The position numbers were made by a program, and so were the translations under genes. 64,000 nucleotides of DNA from Karalla daura (lineage: Eukaryota; Chordata; Actinopteri; Chaetodontiformes; Leiognathidae). The notes under the pieces are model-generated. The model did no database searches. It was not told the origin of the DNA and worked only from the letters and a program-made list of their open reading frames with translations. Numbering within the stretch: the stretch's first letter is position 1; the number at the start of each line of letters is the position of its first letter. Where the stretch lies: contig CM055193.1 of assembly GCA_029224185.1 (NCBI GenBank), forward strand, positions 7,294,859 to 7,358,858, in the 5' to 3' direction. Shown here in pieces: positions 47,931-59,399 of this stretch.

Positions 47931-50159
47931 TGACTGATTGAGGGTAGGCAGGAAGAAGTGAGGTCGGGTGAGAAAAGGAGGGAGGGAGGGAAGCAGTGTG
48001 GGGAGAGAGAGACCTCGTGGCTGTGACCACAGCTGGGTTGTAGCTGAGTCATGAAGCTTGAAAACAGATAAACAACTGTGACACTGGGAGTGAGATGGTT
48101 CTCTCCTAAGCCCCAACTTCCTCCTCCAAAATGTAAATGATTTTATCCGGTACAATAAAAATTGTCATAATTAATATATGTGTGGTATTAATTAATACCA
48201 TACTTACTGTAAATAAGATACAGTACAGTGTGCTGCGATAAAACAGGGTTTTATGTTAATTAGAAACATAGCCATTTTGCAGCACATTTACAACTTACAA
48301 GTCTTGCGAAGCACATTTAAACGAGATGCAATGCATCTCATTGAGGGTTTTATGTTAACTTTTTGCAGCTTGTTTACATCTTTTCCAGCAAAGCGGTTCC
48401 ACTGCTGCTTTGCAATGGATGTGATAGAACAGCTGCTTAGGAAGTTTATGAAAGACCCTAAGGACCAAAATAAAAGGACCTAAAGTCAAAGCAGCAAAAC
48501 GGCAGCCAAGACAAAATCCACACATTGATGTCCTGGACTCGGCCCTTGGGATCAGATTAGTGGCAATGTGAGTGACAGATACTGTGACTATGAGGCGGCT
48601 CTCTCATCACCTTGAGGTGTGGAAAACTAAATTGATTGAGTCAGCTGGTTTGCATGCTGAAATGACTCCAGCACCAGAACCAGCTGAGGAACTGCTTTGG
48701 TGGAAAAAGTAGTTGTGTTTTGCATTAAGGCTGCTGCCTTAGAGTTATAGCTTATATCAACACTTAATGGTATCACACACAACAAAGTGTAAACCTTTTC
48801 CACTCTTCAAGAAACTTGCTCATATCTACCGTTTGCTTATCTGGGGCATGTTGAGAGATGACACTGCATTAGGAGCAGGGAAATGAAGCAGGGCTACACT
48901 CACCACCTCTCAGACCCAGTTGAACATTTCAGTAAGATTTTATGAAAAGTTTTCAAAAGGCCCTCCTGATGACCTGCAGAGAAATGCCTGCCAGGGGCAC
49001 ATGTTCTATTCTAACTCTTTATGAAGATGTTTTATAATATATGTTTTTTTCTCTGTTAACTATCTACAAGTTAGACTTTCATGTTCCATCTTTTTTTTCT
49101 GATGAACACAGTGATGAAACAGAAATTTTCATTAAAAGCCCTAAAAATAATAAATGCTCTGCCTTTCAGCCGATGATGCTTTACATCTTATTTTTAACTT
49201 TGATTATACCGATTCATCAATGTAGATTTCTATCATTCCTGCAGCTCTGGAATGTTTTGTAAAACCTCAAGTCAACACAGGGCCGTATTTTAACCTCTAT
49301 CATATTTTACACTTTACACGTTCAAAAGATTTGCTTTACAGCAGCTTGATACAGAACATTTACAGTCGTTCACAAGCACACACCCAGACACATGGCCTGT
49401 ACTGCAGGATTTCCAATACTTACAGGGAAATAACATAATCTGTAAATTAGACGTGGCTGTTCTGGTTTTGTCATACACACACATACACACATACAAGCTT
49501 AAAGGCAATAATTCACAGTCTGGACTCACAATCAGCCAAGGGTTGCTGCATGACCTCACTGGCCTCATGACTCTGACAGCCGTAGCTGCAGGGAGGCATT
49601 CATCAATAAGTGTTTCATTTATTTATTTATCTGTTATTATTCATGCTGTTGTTTTATTGTTCTTTTACCGCATATTATTGACACGGTCTGTCCAAGGCAA
49701 ATGATTTAATTTCTTGCTATCTCATTTCAACAGACACATACAAAATGTTTTTGGCATTCAGAAATCCTTCCTATGAAGACATTTTCCTCAGTCCCAGCAC
49801 GTCTGTTTTGTATAGGTTCTGTGGTCGGGATTGTAGTCGACTAAGAGGATGACGTTTTGCTTGCTCTCAGTGGAGGAGTGTTTACTAACAGCCGTGCCAT
49901 CTAAGCCTCGGGGTTCTGTCTGTGCTCAGGTACTGGGTCTTTCAGAGACACAGACCCGACGCAGCATCGTTACCAGCCTGTCAGCACTGGAGCGGCGTTG
50001 TGTGACTCCTGGCCAGGCCAAACCACAGCACTGCAGTCGAGTCTGGTTTAATGAGGAGCAGGAATCATTCTGGACAAATAGCTTGCAGGTGATGAAGAGA
50101 ATTTTTTCACTCCACAGCACTCGAGCATAGCAATATATATGAACCCTCCCTCCCACACA

Positions 50160-50225
<66 letters not shown>

Positions 50226-51880
50226 ACACACACACACACACACAGTATGAGGTTTTCACATGAGACATTTTACCTTGTCAACATTAATGATGGAAACACC
50301 CTGAACAACAGGCAGCTTCCAGCGACAACCCCGGGGCACATCTGGCCTCTCCATTGATATAATGATGTGTATAAGATATAAATTACATGATGAAGTACTT
50401 GCTGTGTCCCCAGAGAAGAGAGAGACAGAGATATCTTTGTTTCTGAAAGCTCCTCTTCTAATCTCCACGAGGGATTCTGCCTTTGTCTACCCTCACTTTA
50501 TGCATACAAATCAACAATACTTCAGTACATCTGTCTGACTAACAGGTACAGTACTTCATTGTGGCTTTATCTTTCTGTTTGACTCATTGTCTATTTACCA
50601 ATGTACCTTCCTTCATACCTATAGTGTCTGTCTGTCTGTCTATCTAGATCTGTTTGTTTGGTTGTCTTTTAAAATGGGGAATTACACACCTATAATCCTT
50701 TAAGAGTATACAGATTCCAATGCATAGACTTACGTTACCCAAGGTTTTTTTCTTCCGCCCTTCTCCTTCACAACTGATCTACTGCTGTTTTACGTCTCCA
50801 GCGTGGTTGAGCAGCTGGGATTGATGTGATGATGGATGAGTCCAGTAAAAACTGAGGTAAAATGCAGTTTGATGAGTGAAAAGGGAGATTAGGAGCCTGA
50901 ATTGGTCCATCACCACAAAGCTGAATGTAAAGCAGCCTTGGGTAGAAACCATATCCCTATACAGAAGATAAGCAGTAGGCCGAATGACAGCTGGAAGCCT
51001 TATCAGTTCACTATCACATCATAATGAGAGGATAGTTTCTCCAGACTGTAAGACAGTTGGCAGATGGCATCCATGTGTTTTAGAGAGACGTCCATCTGTC
51101 TGTTTTTACCATCGCTTTTGCGTCATACTTCTTAATTTGGTGTTGGGAGAAGTGTTTGATGTGTTGTACAATACCTCAGGACATAGGAATGAGGATAAAT
51201 GAGAGATGTTGATGAATAGAGATGGGGACATCACAGAATATAAAGACTTCAATAGTCAATGAGGCATACAAGAGCTGCTTTCCTTTGGAATACTCCACTC
51301 TTTCATGAATTGAAGAAATGCTTTAGAAATGATGCACTCATTTCTGTGACTTCACAAAATACCATCATTACAATGTGATAAAATGCAGATGATATGCACA
51401 TTATCCATTGTTATGTGTTGCTCCTACACAGTCCTATTTTTAGGAATCTCAGTGAATACTGGTTAAGGGAACCTAAGGTTCGTGCTTTAGTAAGTAAACT
51501 CAGATTGAAGAGCATTGAGTTAAAAGCATATGGCTATTCCGGATTCCCCGCTATCAGGATTATCTTGTTTATGTGTACATGTAAATGTCATATCCTGTGT
51601 CGGAAAGCCGGTGTTAAGACACCGAACGGAGGAGTCACTGGATTATTCCAACAGCTTCCAAATCAAATTCCCAGGTGTCAGTTTGCACCTTCAAGCTACA
51701 GCGCAAAGGAGAAGGCTGCCATTCTGGGGTATAAATGTCAAAGCATCTCAAACAAGTTTTTTGAAGGAATGTATTTAGCTTTCTATCTTTATCCCCCAAT
51801 TATAACGTACCCATTTCTCCCTTTGTGTTCTTGTAGCTGTACCATGTAAATTGGGGAAAAAGTGGGCACCAACACCCTTT
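47930..51880. other. intergenic with simple repeats and one perfect palindrome
   Basis: Holds an 18-bp perfect palindrome TGGTATTAATTAATACCA at 48183-48200, a smaller inverted repeat (GAGATGCA-A-TGCATCTC) at 48323-48339, a long (CA)n tract at 50161-50244 and (GTCT)n at 50626-50640. No exon is supported. Confidence 0.5.
50161..50244. repeat. (CA)n microsatellite
   Basis: About 40 CA units with one GACA interruption near 50221. Confidence 0.97.
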
Positions 51881-51889
51881 TATGTCTAC

Positions 51890-52215
51890 AGATGTGATGT
51901 GTCTGATCCCAAACTGGTACAGAAGACAGCCACAACTCTTATTTGTCTTGGGAATTCTCTCCGCTGTGATACTTGTGTTCAAAGGGTCAAAATATGGGGA
52001 TGAAAACTTGACACCCAATATCAGAGCCAAGTTTTATTCTTGGACTCAGTTACCCGTGAAAAAAAATAGACTGCAGTTGCGTTGTGTTGTGTTTCTGCCT
52101 AAGCTCCTGTATCAGTTCATCTATAAACCAAACAGGGTTGTTCAGTCAGTCCAAACATTGTTCAGGACAGTCGTAAAGGAGTCAAAGATCAGCATCAGAC
52201 CAGGAAACTGGATTA
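51890..52215 (+). mobile_element. degraded L1/Tx1-like LINE ORF2 fragment
   Basis: The plus-strand frame at 51882-52223 reads LTPNIRAKFYSWTQLPVKKNR, then VVFLPKLLYQFIYKP, then SVQTLFRTVVKE. This is the pattern that follows the reverse-transcriptase core in L1-clade ORF2 (tryptophan before LPLS..GR, then IKM..LPK.LY.F...P). Upstream open frames from 51394 may be more of the same element but are too diverged to claim. Truncated at both ends. Confidence 0.6.
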
Positions 52216-52219
52216 TGTT

Positions 52220-54835
52220 CTAATCATGTTTACAAGAACATGATAAAAGGCCTAGTTTACTTTATGTTTCGTGTGCTGCGGACGTCACACTCCAAATATC
52301 ATCAGAAACGTGATGCGAGTCATTACTGTACCAGGCTGCTAGGATGCATATGAATGTCCCCAGAGAAAGTAGGTCATTTATAAATTCAGTGGGTCATGAG
52401 TCAACATGGGCGTTGGGATTATGGGGTGAAATTAGATGCGGACCAGAGGGACATATGGCGCTGTCACACAGTAACAGAAGGGACGTGGAAGTGTGGCAAC
52501 AAGCGGATGTGAGGAAACCTGCAGGGTCAGCAGTGACCATGCACACACACACACACACACAAAGCGACACGGTTATGTAAAGCTGATATATTCATAGAGT
52601 GCAAAACAAACTGGAACTTGTCTCTGAGCATCATTTGGCAGGAAGCTCGTTGTGTTGTTTTATGATATAACGGTTGAATCATGCAAAATGTTTTGCTGCA
52701 TCAACATCTCCCTGCACTTCCTTGTCCGGGGTAGGAAACAACAGCTCTTATTGATGGGGTAATGTTAAGAGGATAATTGTAGACTCGTAGATTCTATGCA
52801 GGTCATTTAGCTCTGAAAGAGGGCTCATGTTTCATGCAAAAAAGTTTAATTAATGTCAAATTAGTTTTCTGATAGTTTTCTGTACACCCAGCATAAATAG
52901 ATGGAGACAAAAGCTACTCCAAAGTCCAAATTTTATAAGCATCCCTCTATATCCATGTGCCTTAACAGTGTCTCAGGGGTCCATTGAAGCCTCTGCAAGA
53001 GTTTACACATAAATTCTATACACAAACAATATCACATTATTGTGCATTTTCAGGCCAAAAACCCCTGGTGTAGATTTTCTACACATTACTTGTACCAAAC
53101 TGACTTAAGCATAGGTTTTTGGTTCTTGGAAAAAGACTGAGGCTGAACAGTCACAAGGAAGACAGTCATGTTTGTTATTGTCTTAGGGGCTGTTGTCCAG
53201 CTTGTCCAAATCGTATCCTCACCTCATCTCCAGTACTTTTCTTGGTTTTATTTTGCTGCTGGCTGGATGTTTGGAACATCTCTGACTACAAGATCTGTAG
53301 TCCCAGCCAAGGTCCATACATTGCTTTATCAGTACCGGAGGCAAAGTCACACTACATCACGTAAAAAGAAAATTTGAGCTGTATCTTTAAATCTGGAGGG
53401 TTTTCATTTAATCTCTCCACAGGTGCATCGCTTTCAGTTTGCCTCTCTCTCAGTGGGCTCAAATAGCCTGCACTGAGCTGGAAATCATTGTCCAAAACAT
53501 ACAAACAAACCTTTTGACTCTCATGGGGGGTGGAGAGTATAGTGCTTGGATCAATTGTGAACACCAACAGGAACACCTGACACAACTGTGCCAGTGTCAT
53601 GCCTCAGTCAGAGCCATCACGGCCTCCTCTTCAGGCATGGCCCACAGCTGCCAGACACCACATGGACATTCCTGCATGATGAATTCATTGCCCTGAACTC
53701 ATCTGCCTCTGAGGGAGGACGTTACAAGAAGGCAGAATGCACATCACCTGCAGCGTTATAACTGAGATGTCTGTCAGATCGGCCCCTCAGACCCGCATGT
53801 GAGAGCACTTCAAAGATTGAGTGAAAAAGTCGATTGTTGTGGTGCACGCCACAAGAAGGAGTCTGAGCCTATTACCTTCCTGTGGTTTTTGAGAGCTGTG
53901 GACCTTCAGCCACTTGAAAAGATTCTCTTGTCACCTGTTTGTTGCTGTTTCGGGGGAGTCCTGGCACCCTGCAAACACAGATGGCATTTTAAAGAACACA
54001 GCAGAGCTGCAGGAAATGAAATTCCATGTTTTTTTTTTTTTTTTTTCAGAAGCCAGAGGTAACCTTTAAGTGGGTCACCTTCAGTAAAGAACTGTATTAT
54101 CAAAAAATGCATCCCCACCTCCAACTTCAGTGTAGTATTATGTGCAGTCAGGCTTATCCACTGTAGGGCCAAGGTCCATCCAGGAATGCCTCTCTGCACC
54201 TGCGGAGAATGTTGAGCATCCTAAGAAAATTAGACAATAAATACAACCAATTTCTAAGTACATCAGCATTCATATTTGTTGTTTTTTTGCACAAATGTGA
54301 CAAAACTCTACAATGGGCGTATTCCTTGTTATTTCACGCTTGGAGATGGGCACGAGCAGACCCCCATGAAACAGCTGTGGACAAACTGGGCAAGATAATG
54401 GATGGAAGGATGTCGTAAAACGTTATCCCTAAAAGTATGAGAGTGGCACCCTAGAGACAGGAGCATCGGCCCAAGGTTTTATTTTCTTGTTGATTTTGAA
54501 CGAATGTGTTGTGCCACAGTAAGCAAATACAACTTATTTTTCAATTTTGTTAAATTGCATTTGGCCTAATGCAGCTCAACAACTGCTGAGTGACTAACGT
54601 TGATCAGATTTCATGGGTACCTGGCAGCATCATTGATTCTGCTCATTAAGATACTTTCACCCCTGAAATGCTTCATAGCCAGGAGAGCATGTTGTGTCAC
54701 TGAGTTCTTACGAATGAAGCTGACGCTGAATCGACGCAGTGTGTGGAGTAAACTCATTTGTGACTTAATTTCCTTTTGAGGTAATCTGTAACTTCCCTCA
54801 CATGAGCTGACCATGTGTTTATGCCATCCTCTTAC
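52220..54835. other. intergenic, possibly old LINE debris
   Basis: Includes a (CA)n at 52540-52561 and a T-run at 54028-54046. Several short plus-strand frames (53119-53377, 53439-53696) might be further fragments of the L1-like element at 51.9 kb, but no motif secures this. Confidence 0.35.
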
Positions 54836-54839
54836 TCAA

Positions 54840-55140
54840 AACCTGAGAATCATCACGCTTATCAGCTGACGTCCCTTCTCACACAGCACTCACATAGAGC
54901 GGCCTCCAAGACTTGTAAAGCACGGCCTAATGGAAGTTGCCTCTCTAACTGACAGTTCATGCTGAAAGGTGTTTTTGTCTCCCCCTGAGGAGCTATTTGT
55001 TAAATGGGCAGCCACATAACTGATAATAAATGGAACATGCAAAAAATTCCCACTAAGTTAATTATAAGGCCAATAACAGCAGGAACATGTCCCGCATGTT
55101 AGCTCTCATTGGTTTGGGCAATCGGCTGTGCTTTCATTAA
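54840..55140. promoter_or_regulatory. candidate conserved non-coding element
   Basis: Repeat-free block with closely packed motif-like phrases: TATCAGCTGACGTC (E-box/CRE), TAACTGACAGTTCATG, AAGTTAATTATAAGGCCAATAAC and TCTCATTGGTTTGGGCAATC (inverted CCAAT). Texture strongly resembles vertebrate CNEs. Inference only. Confidence 0.35.
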
Positions 55141-55539
55141 GTCCTAAACCTCTAAAGTCATTCAAGGTTGTGCCTTCGAGTTTGGCAGTGCTCCTGCTGT
55201 ACTACTGTTTCTCTACTTTCTGTACACCCTGCCGTGTCCAGTTTTTTTCAACGAATAAAATTAGCCTTTGTCTGTATAAATTAATCCGCTAATTTGACAA
55301 ATAACAATGGTGAGGCAAACTAGAAAATACAGTGCCTTGCTGCCGGGATGTCACCTCAAAGTGTCGTATAAAAAAAAGGCAATCAGACACTTTTTTCACC
55401 TTGTCCCAGAGTACTCTCAACACTGATGTTTTTATTCACAGTAAAAACATGCACTGAAGAGGAATATGGTGAAGAAGATCAAGGAGAAAAATAAAACAGG
55501 CTGTTTATGCTGAACTGCACCTCTTGTTGAGAAAATCTG

Positions 55540-55870
55540 CTTGGCACTTTAAAGGCATTCAGACACATTACTGTACGCCGAGCTGCTTCACTCGACAGGT
55601 CAAACAAGGTTTGTAGTGCTACTAACTGCGGTGGACCTTTTTTATGCCAACTGAAAAGTCACAGAGCAGGAGAAAAATTAAAAAGAAAAAAAGACAAAGA
55701 GGAAAAAAAGTATTGATTTCTGACACAAGCACCCCTGACACTGCCATAATTACTGCAACATGGCTGTGTTGTACTCATGAATAGTCTAACGGCTGACGTT
55801 TGCTCAGTAAACTTAATTTAATTCCATATTAATTTCCTTCTGTTTTATGGACACAAGAAGACAAGAAGAA
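55540..55870. promoter_or_regulatory. candidate conserved non-coding element
   Basis: Unique sequence with GGTCAAACAAGG, CCATAATTACTGCAACATGG and ACTTAATTTAATTCCATATTAATTTCC, so homeodomain cores recur. An A-rich patch at 55675-55710 interrupts it. Regulatory role is inferred. Confidence 0.25.
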
Positions 55871-56261
55871 GGAGAGGTGCCAGAATAGTAAACTTGTTTA
55901 TGGCTGATTCTTTTTTTGTTTTTCTTTTTCTTTATCAAGGCAACCTTGGAGGAGTGCAGCACACAACTGGTCTTTGTTTACTTTCATAATGAATGTAGAA
56001 ATGTGTGGGAGAGAAATCTGACTTTTTCAAGGGTCTGATGAGAAAAATACAAGTATCTGCAGGCAGGGAAGTCAAGTGAGGTGACATTTCCAGCGGGTGA
56101 AAAACGAATCAGAATAAAATGTGACAACAAAGATGAATCTACATTTAAAACACAAATCTCTCCTTAAGAAAATCTACTGCAAAGATTTGATTCAACATTA
56201 TTCAGCTGAAGGGCTTTTGAAAACTTTTTGAAAACATACAATGTGTTACAAGTGAATGAGT

Positions 56262-56535
56262 GACGGATTTAACTTTTCACCTCCGTCCTCCTCAACACAC
56301 TCACTGATCCGTACTTCATATCAGAGAATAACACGGCCATACTGACGAGGTAAACACAGTCTATTCGTCCAATTAACATGACTGACGCTCTCTCCTCTGT
56401 GAGGCTTCCCCATCAGCCAAATGGACGTGCCAGGCCTAGTGGGTCTCTGTGGTATTGCAAGAAAAGTCACTTCCACGTTGGCTTCATTTTTCAAACCGGA
56501 AGACTACATCCATCTTTTATATACAGTCTGTGGGT
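56262..56535 (+). repeat. teleost interspersed repeat, copy 1
   Basis: The left part, 56262-56431, aligns with 57358-57520: shared blocks are AACTTTTCACCTCC, CCTCAACACAC, AGAGAATAACACGGC, GAGGTAAACACAGT, TATTCGTCC and AAATGGACGTGCC. The right part contains TTGGCTTCATTTTTCAAACC and CATCTTTTATATACAGTCTGTGG, which resemble a common teleost repeat end. Confidence 0.65.
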
Positions 56536-57046
56536 AACAATTAAAATAGTTCTCAGGTAACATTTTTCTAATGAGTTCAGTACTGGCATTTAGCTGTTCT
56601 CCAGTATTGAAAGACAGGCATGAACATGCATTATATATATATTTGCATATTCATTTGCTGCTACAGATTGGAGAGTGTATAAATATTACAAAAAAGATAT
56701 CACTCACTGTCTTCACATACTGTAATTGATTATTGTTCAAGAGTGAAGACTTCTACCTGTCACAATGCCAGATATAAAAAAATCAATTTAACTGAGCCGA
56801 AGACAAAATGTATATGCTGCGCTTCACTTATCTGTCCAAATCCAGGGTAATTCGACTTGAACGTGCGAGTTATCAGAGCGTGTATTATGTGTCTGTCTGC
56901 AGTGACCAATGGACAATAAATCACTGAACGGAAATCATAATATGTCCCACAGCGACTGCTCCAAAAGTACACGTGAATGTGAGCCGGTCACGTAAAATGC
57001 TCTGATAGCCATGCAGACATTGTGCAGTGTTGTTGTTCCTGTAACT

Positions 57047-57734
57047 CGGTGGTTCCCAACCGGTGTGCTGCGGCACACTGGTGCAAGTCCGGGTGTGCCG
57101 TGGGATTTTGTGATAACCATACTTCATTATTGCCAGGGCTGCACACACTGTAACTGGTACGCAGGTATGCATGCGTGACAAAAATCAGCAGTGCGTAATG
57201 CCACTTGTGATACGACTGTGCTTCTGCCTACTGACTGAGCTCCAACCCTCCGTGACCTCACCCAGTGGTTTGTGAAGAACCGTTTATGAAGCCAGGAGTT
57301 TGACTCTCTCGGGGCTGGTGCCGGCAGAAACCATGGGACCGGGATGGAGATGAGAGGGACGGATATAACTTTTCACCTCCATCATCCTCAACACACCCAC
57401 TGATACATACGATCCATACTGTCTATAGAGAATAACACGGCTATATGAATGAGGTAAACACAGTGTATTCGTCCTATTAGTGTGACTCATGCTTTCTCCT
57501 GTCAAACAAATGGACGTGCCCATATTCATTCATTTCTTTAAACTCTAATATCTTTTTATCATGCAACCTTTTGCAAATCGCTGGCATGAAACTTAAGCTG
57601 TTGAAGTTGGTGTGAGTTGTCCAGACGTCCCGTGCCTCTCTGTCCCCACTTAAAACTGTCCCCAATTTGAATTGCCTTGAGCTTTTTACTTGTCTTTTGG
57701 TGTGCCTTGGGCATAAAAAGTTTGGGAACCACTG
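57047..57734. mobile_element. non-autonomous hAT-like element with 8-bp target-site duplication
   Basis: The left end CGGTGGTTCCCAACC and right end TTTGGGAACCACTG form terminal inverted repeats matching at 13 of the first 15 positions and fit the CAGTGGTTCCCAA hAT type. Flanks CTGTAACT (57039-57046) and CCGTAACT (57735-57742) form an 8-bp target-site duplication with one mismatch, as expected for hAT. Subterminal GTGTGCYGYGG phrases recur at both ends. No transposase frame is present. The interior carries the second copy of the repeat at 56262 (57358-57520). Confidence 0.7.
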
Positions 57735-58704
57735 CCGTAACTCACTGTCTGAACAACATGAAGTCACATCTACTTCTGGCACGGTTTAATAATCGTACGC
57801 ATCAAGTTTAGTAACAGTAAATAGGATTTGCACCATCACTGTTACTCAGTGGTAAACACATTCTGGAAGGTGGAGACTATCACTGGACACTAGGGGAAAG
57901 GATCAGGATTATTTTTCCTCAAGCAAACCTCTGCTCATTAACCAAAACAACAACTATTTAAACATAATCAGTCAAAGCTGTTTCTGCATGCATCAGTATG
58001 CATTGGTCAGGGCTTCTGCGAACTTCTGACATCGACAAGTGCACTGTCGTACCACATTCAGCTAGACCCTCATGAATTGCTTGAACAGTGAAAAGGGTTT
58101 TAATTAGCCCCTTTTTATGCAGCCCTAGAAGCAGATCTCTCAGCATGTTTTCTTCTTTCTTGTCTTCCAGACCTTAGGCTGACCTCTACTCCTCCTACTA
58201 ACTAACTGCTCCACCTTAATTACATTACAAACTGAGGAATGGGCTGCTTGAAAACACATTGCTCTCTGTTGGCAACAATTATTTTGATATTCTAGAGTGC
58301 CCAGCAGCAAGTGATTGGTGGGATGAAGTTTGAGAGGTGACAGTGTTTAGAGGGCTCTGAAATTTGGCCTTCATCTGTCAAGGCATTGCTATAACAAGCT
58401 GATTATAGTCCGAGACAATGGTGGAAGTTAATGGAGAGATTAAAGCTCTGCGGGAAGCCAAAGCTGTGTAAAATACTCCCTTCCCTTAATTAACTGTATA
58501 ATACTATAATAATCTAGCGTAATACAGTGCTTGATCTCTTGCTAAAATCACATTTTTATTGGCTTCTACTCACTGGAGAGCACTTTTTTGCATTTTTTGC
58601 AGGAACGTACAGAACCTTATAATGCAGTCAATTCAGCTGGTTTGTTCAGCATCTATTCTAGTACACATGCTACAACTGGCCGGAGCAACGTTTGGTAGCG
58701 CTGA

Positions 58705-58745
58705 GTTTTTACTCGACCTTTGTTTTTACTCGACCTTTGTTTTAT
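58705..58745. repeat. short tandem duplication
   Basis: The unit TTTTTACTCGACCTTTG occurs twice in direct tandem. Confidence 0.85.
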
Positions 58746-58829
58746 TTTTGTTATGTTTCTGTTGTATTTTGTGAATCACAGGAGGATACTTCTGTGGGGA
58801 GAGGAGCTTGCTCTGGAAAGGAGCTTATT

Positions 58830-59130
58830 TCATTGAAAAGAGAGCAAATCTGGAGGGTGTTTCCACCCTGTTCCAGCTCAGATGAAGAGGTGTTTTTGTG
58901 GTTACAGTCCTGGAAGTGGAGATGTCGGCACTTCCTGCCATCAGTCATCATGGGAAATGTCAACTCTCTGCCCAATAAGAGTGACAAGCAGGAGATAGTG
59001 GTTAAGACTCAGGAAGGATTTGATAGAGAAATGCGTCCTGAAGATAGTTGCAGTGACTCGGATCATACGCTTCATAATAAGTCGATGGACCAAAAACTGG
59101 TGGTGGGCGGCTCCTCTCTCTTCGATGCAG
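58830..59130 (+). mobile_element. degraded LINE endonuclease N-terminal fragment
   Basis: The plus-strand frame includes LPSVIMGNVNSLPNKSDKQE and then VVKTQEGFDRE. This matches the start of the apurinic-like endonuclease of fish LINE ORF2 (usual form LPS(I/V)xMxNVxSLxNKxDEL, then KTQREYRE). The similarity decays after that, so the copy is dead. Confidence 0.55.
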
Positions 59131-59299
59131 GATGGAAAGATACAGAAGATCCTCTATACTTAGAGCCATCAGGTGTTTATTTATTCTGCAAATGGAAGAT
59201 GAGCTGCCAGACAAATTCATTTCCTTTGGTGGTTCAGTAAAGTTAATCCCTGCTGTATTTCCTAAAGATGCAGTGACTTGGTGGAAAGCCACATTGCTT

Positions 59300-59390
59300 C
59301 CTGTGTAGAGTTGCATGTTTTTCCTTTTGCGGGGTGCTCTGGTTTAACCCACAGTCCAAAAACATGCACGTTTAGTTGATGGGAGACTCT
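59300..59390 (+). mobile_element. L2-type LINE tail fragment
   Basis: AGAGTTGCATGTTTTTCC, CCCACAGTCCAAAAACATGCACG and GTTGATGGGAGACTCTTAAG are diverged blocks of the teleost L2-type tail. It lies about 170 bp after the endonuclease fragment and may be the other end of one internally deleted element. Confidence 0.5.
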
Positions 59391-59399
59391 TAAGACTTG

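Noticed and set aside
47513..48052. 179-codon minus-strand frame
   Set aside because: Driven by the (GA)n tract giving serine/leucine repeats.
55326..55340. TACAGTGCCTTGC, like the end of a Tc1/mariner element
   Set aside because: The match stops after 13 bases and no partner inverted repeat was found.
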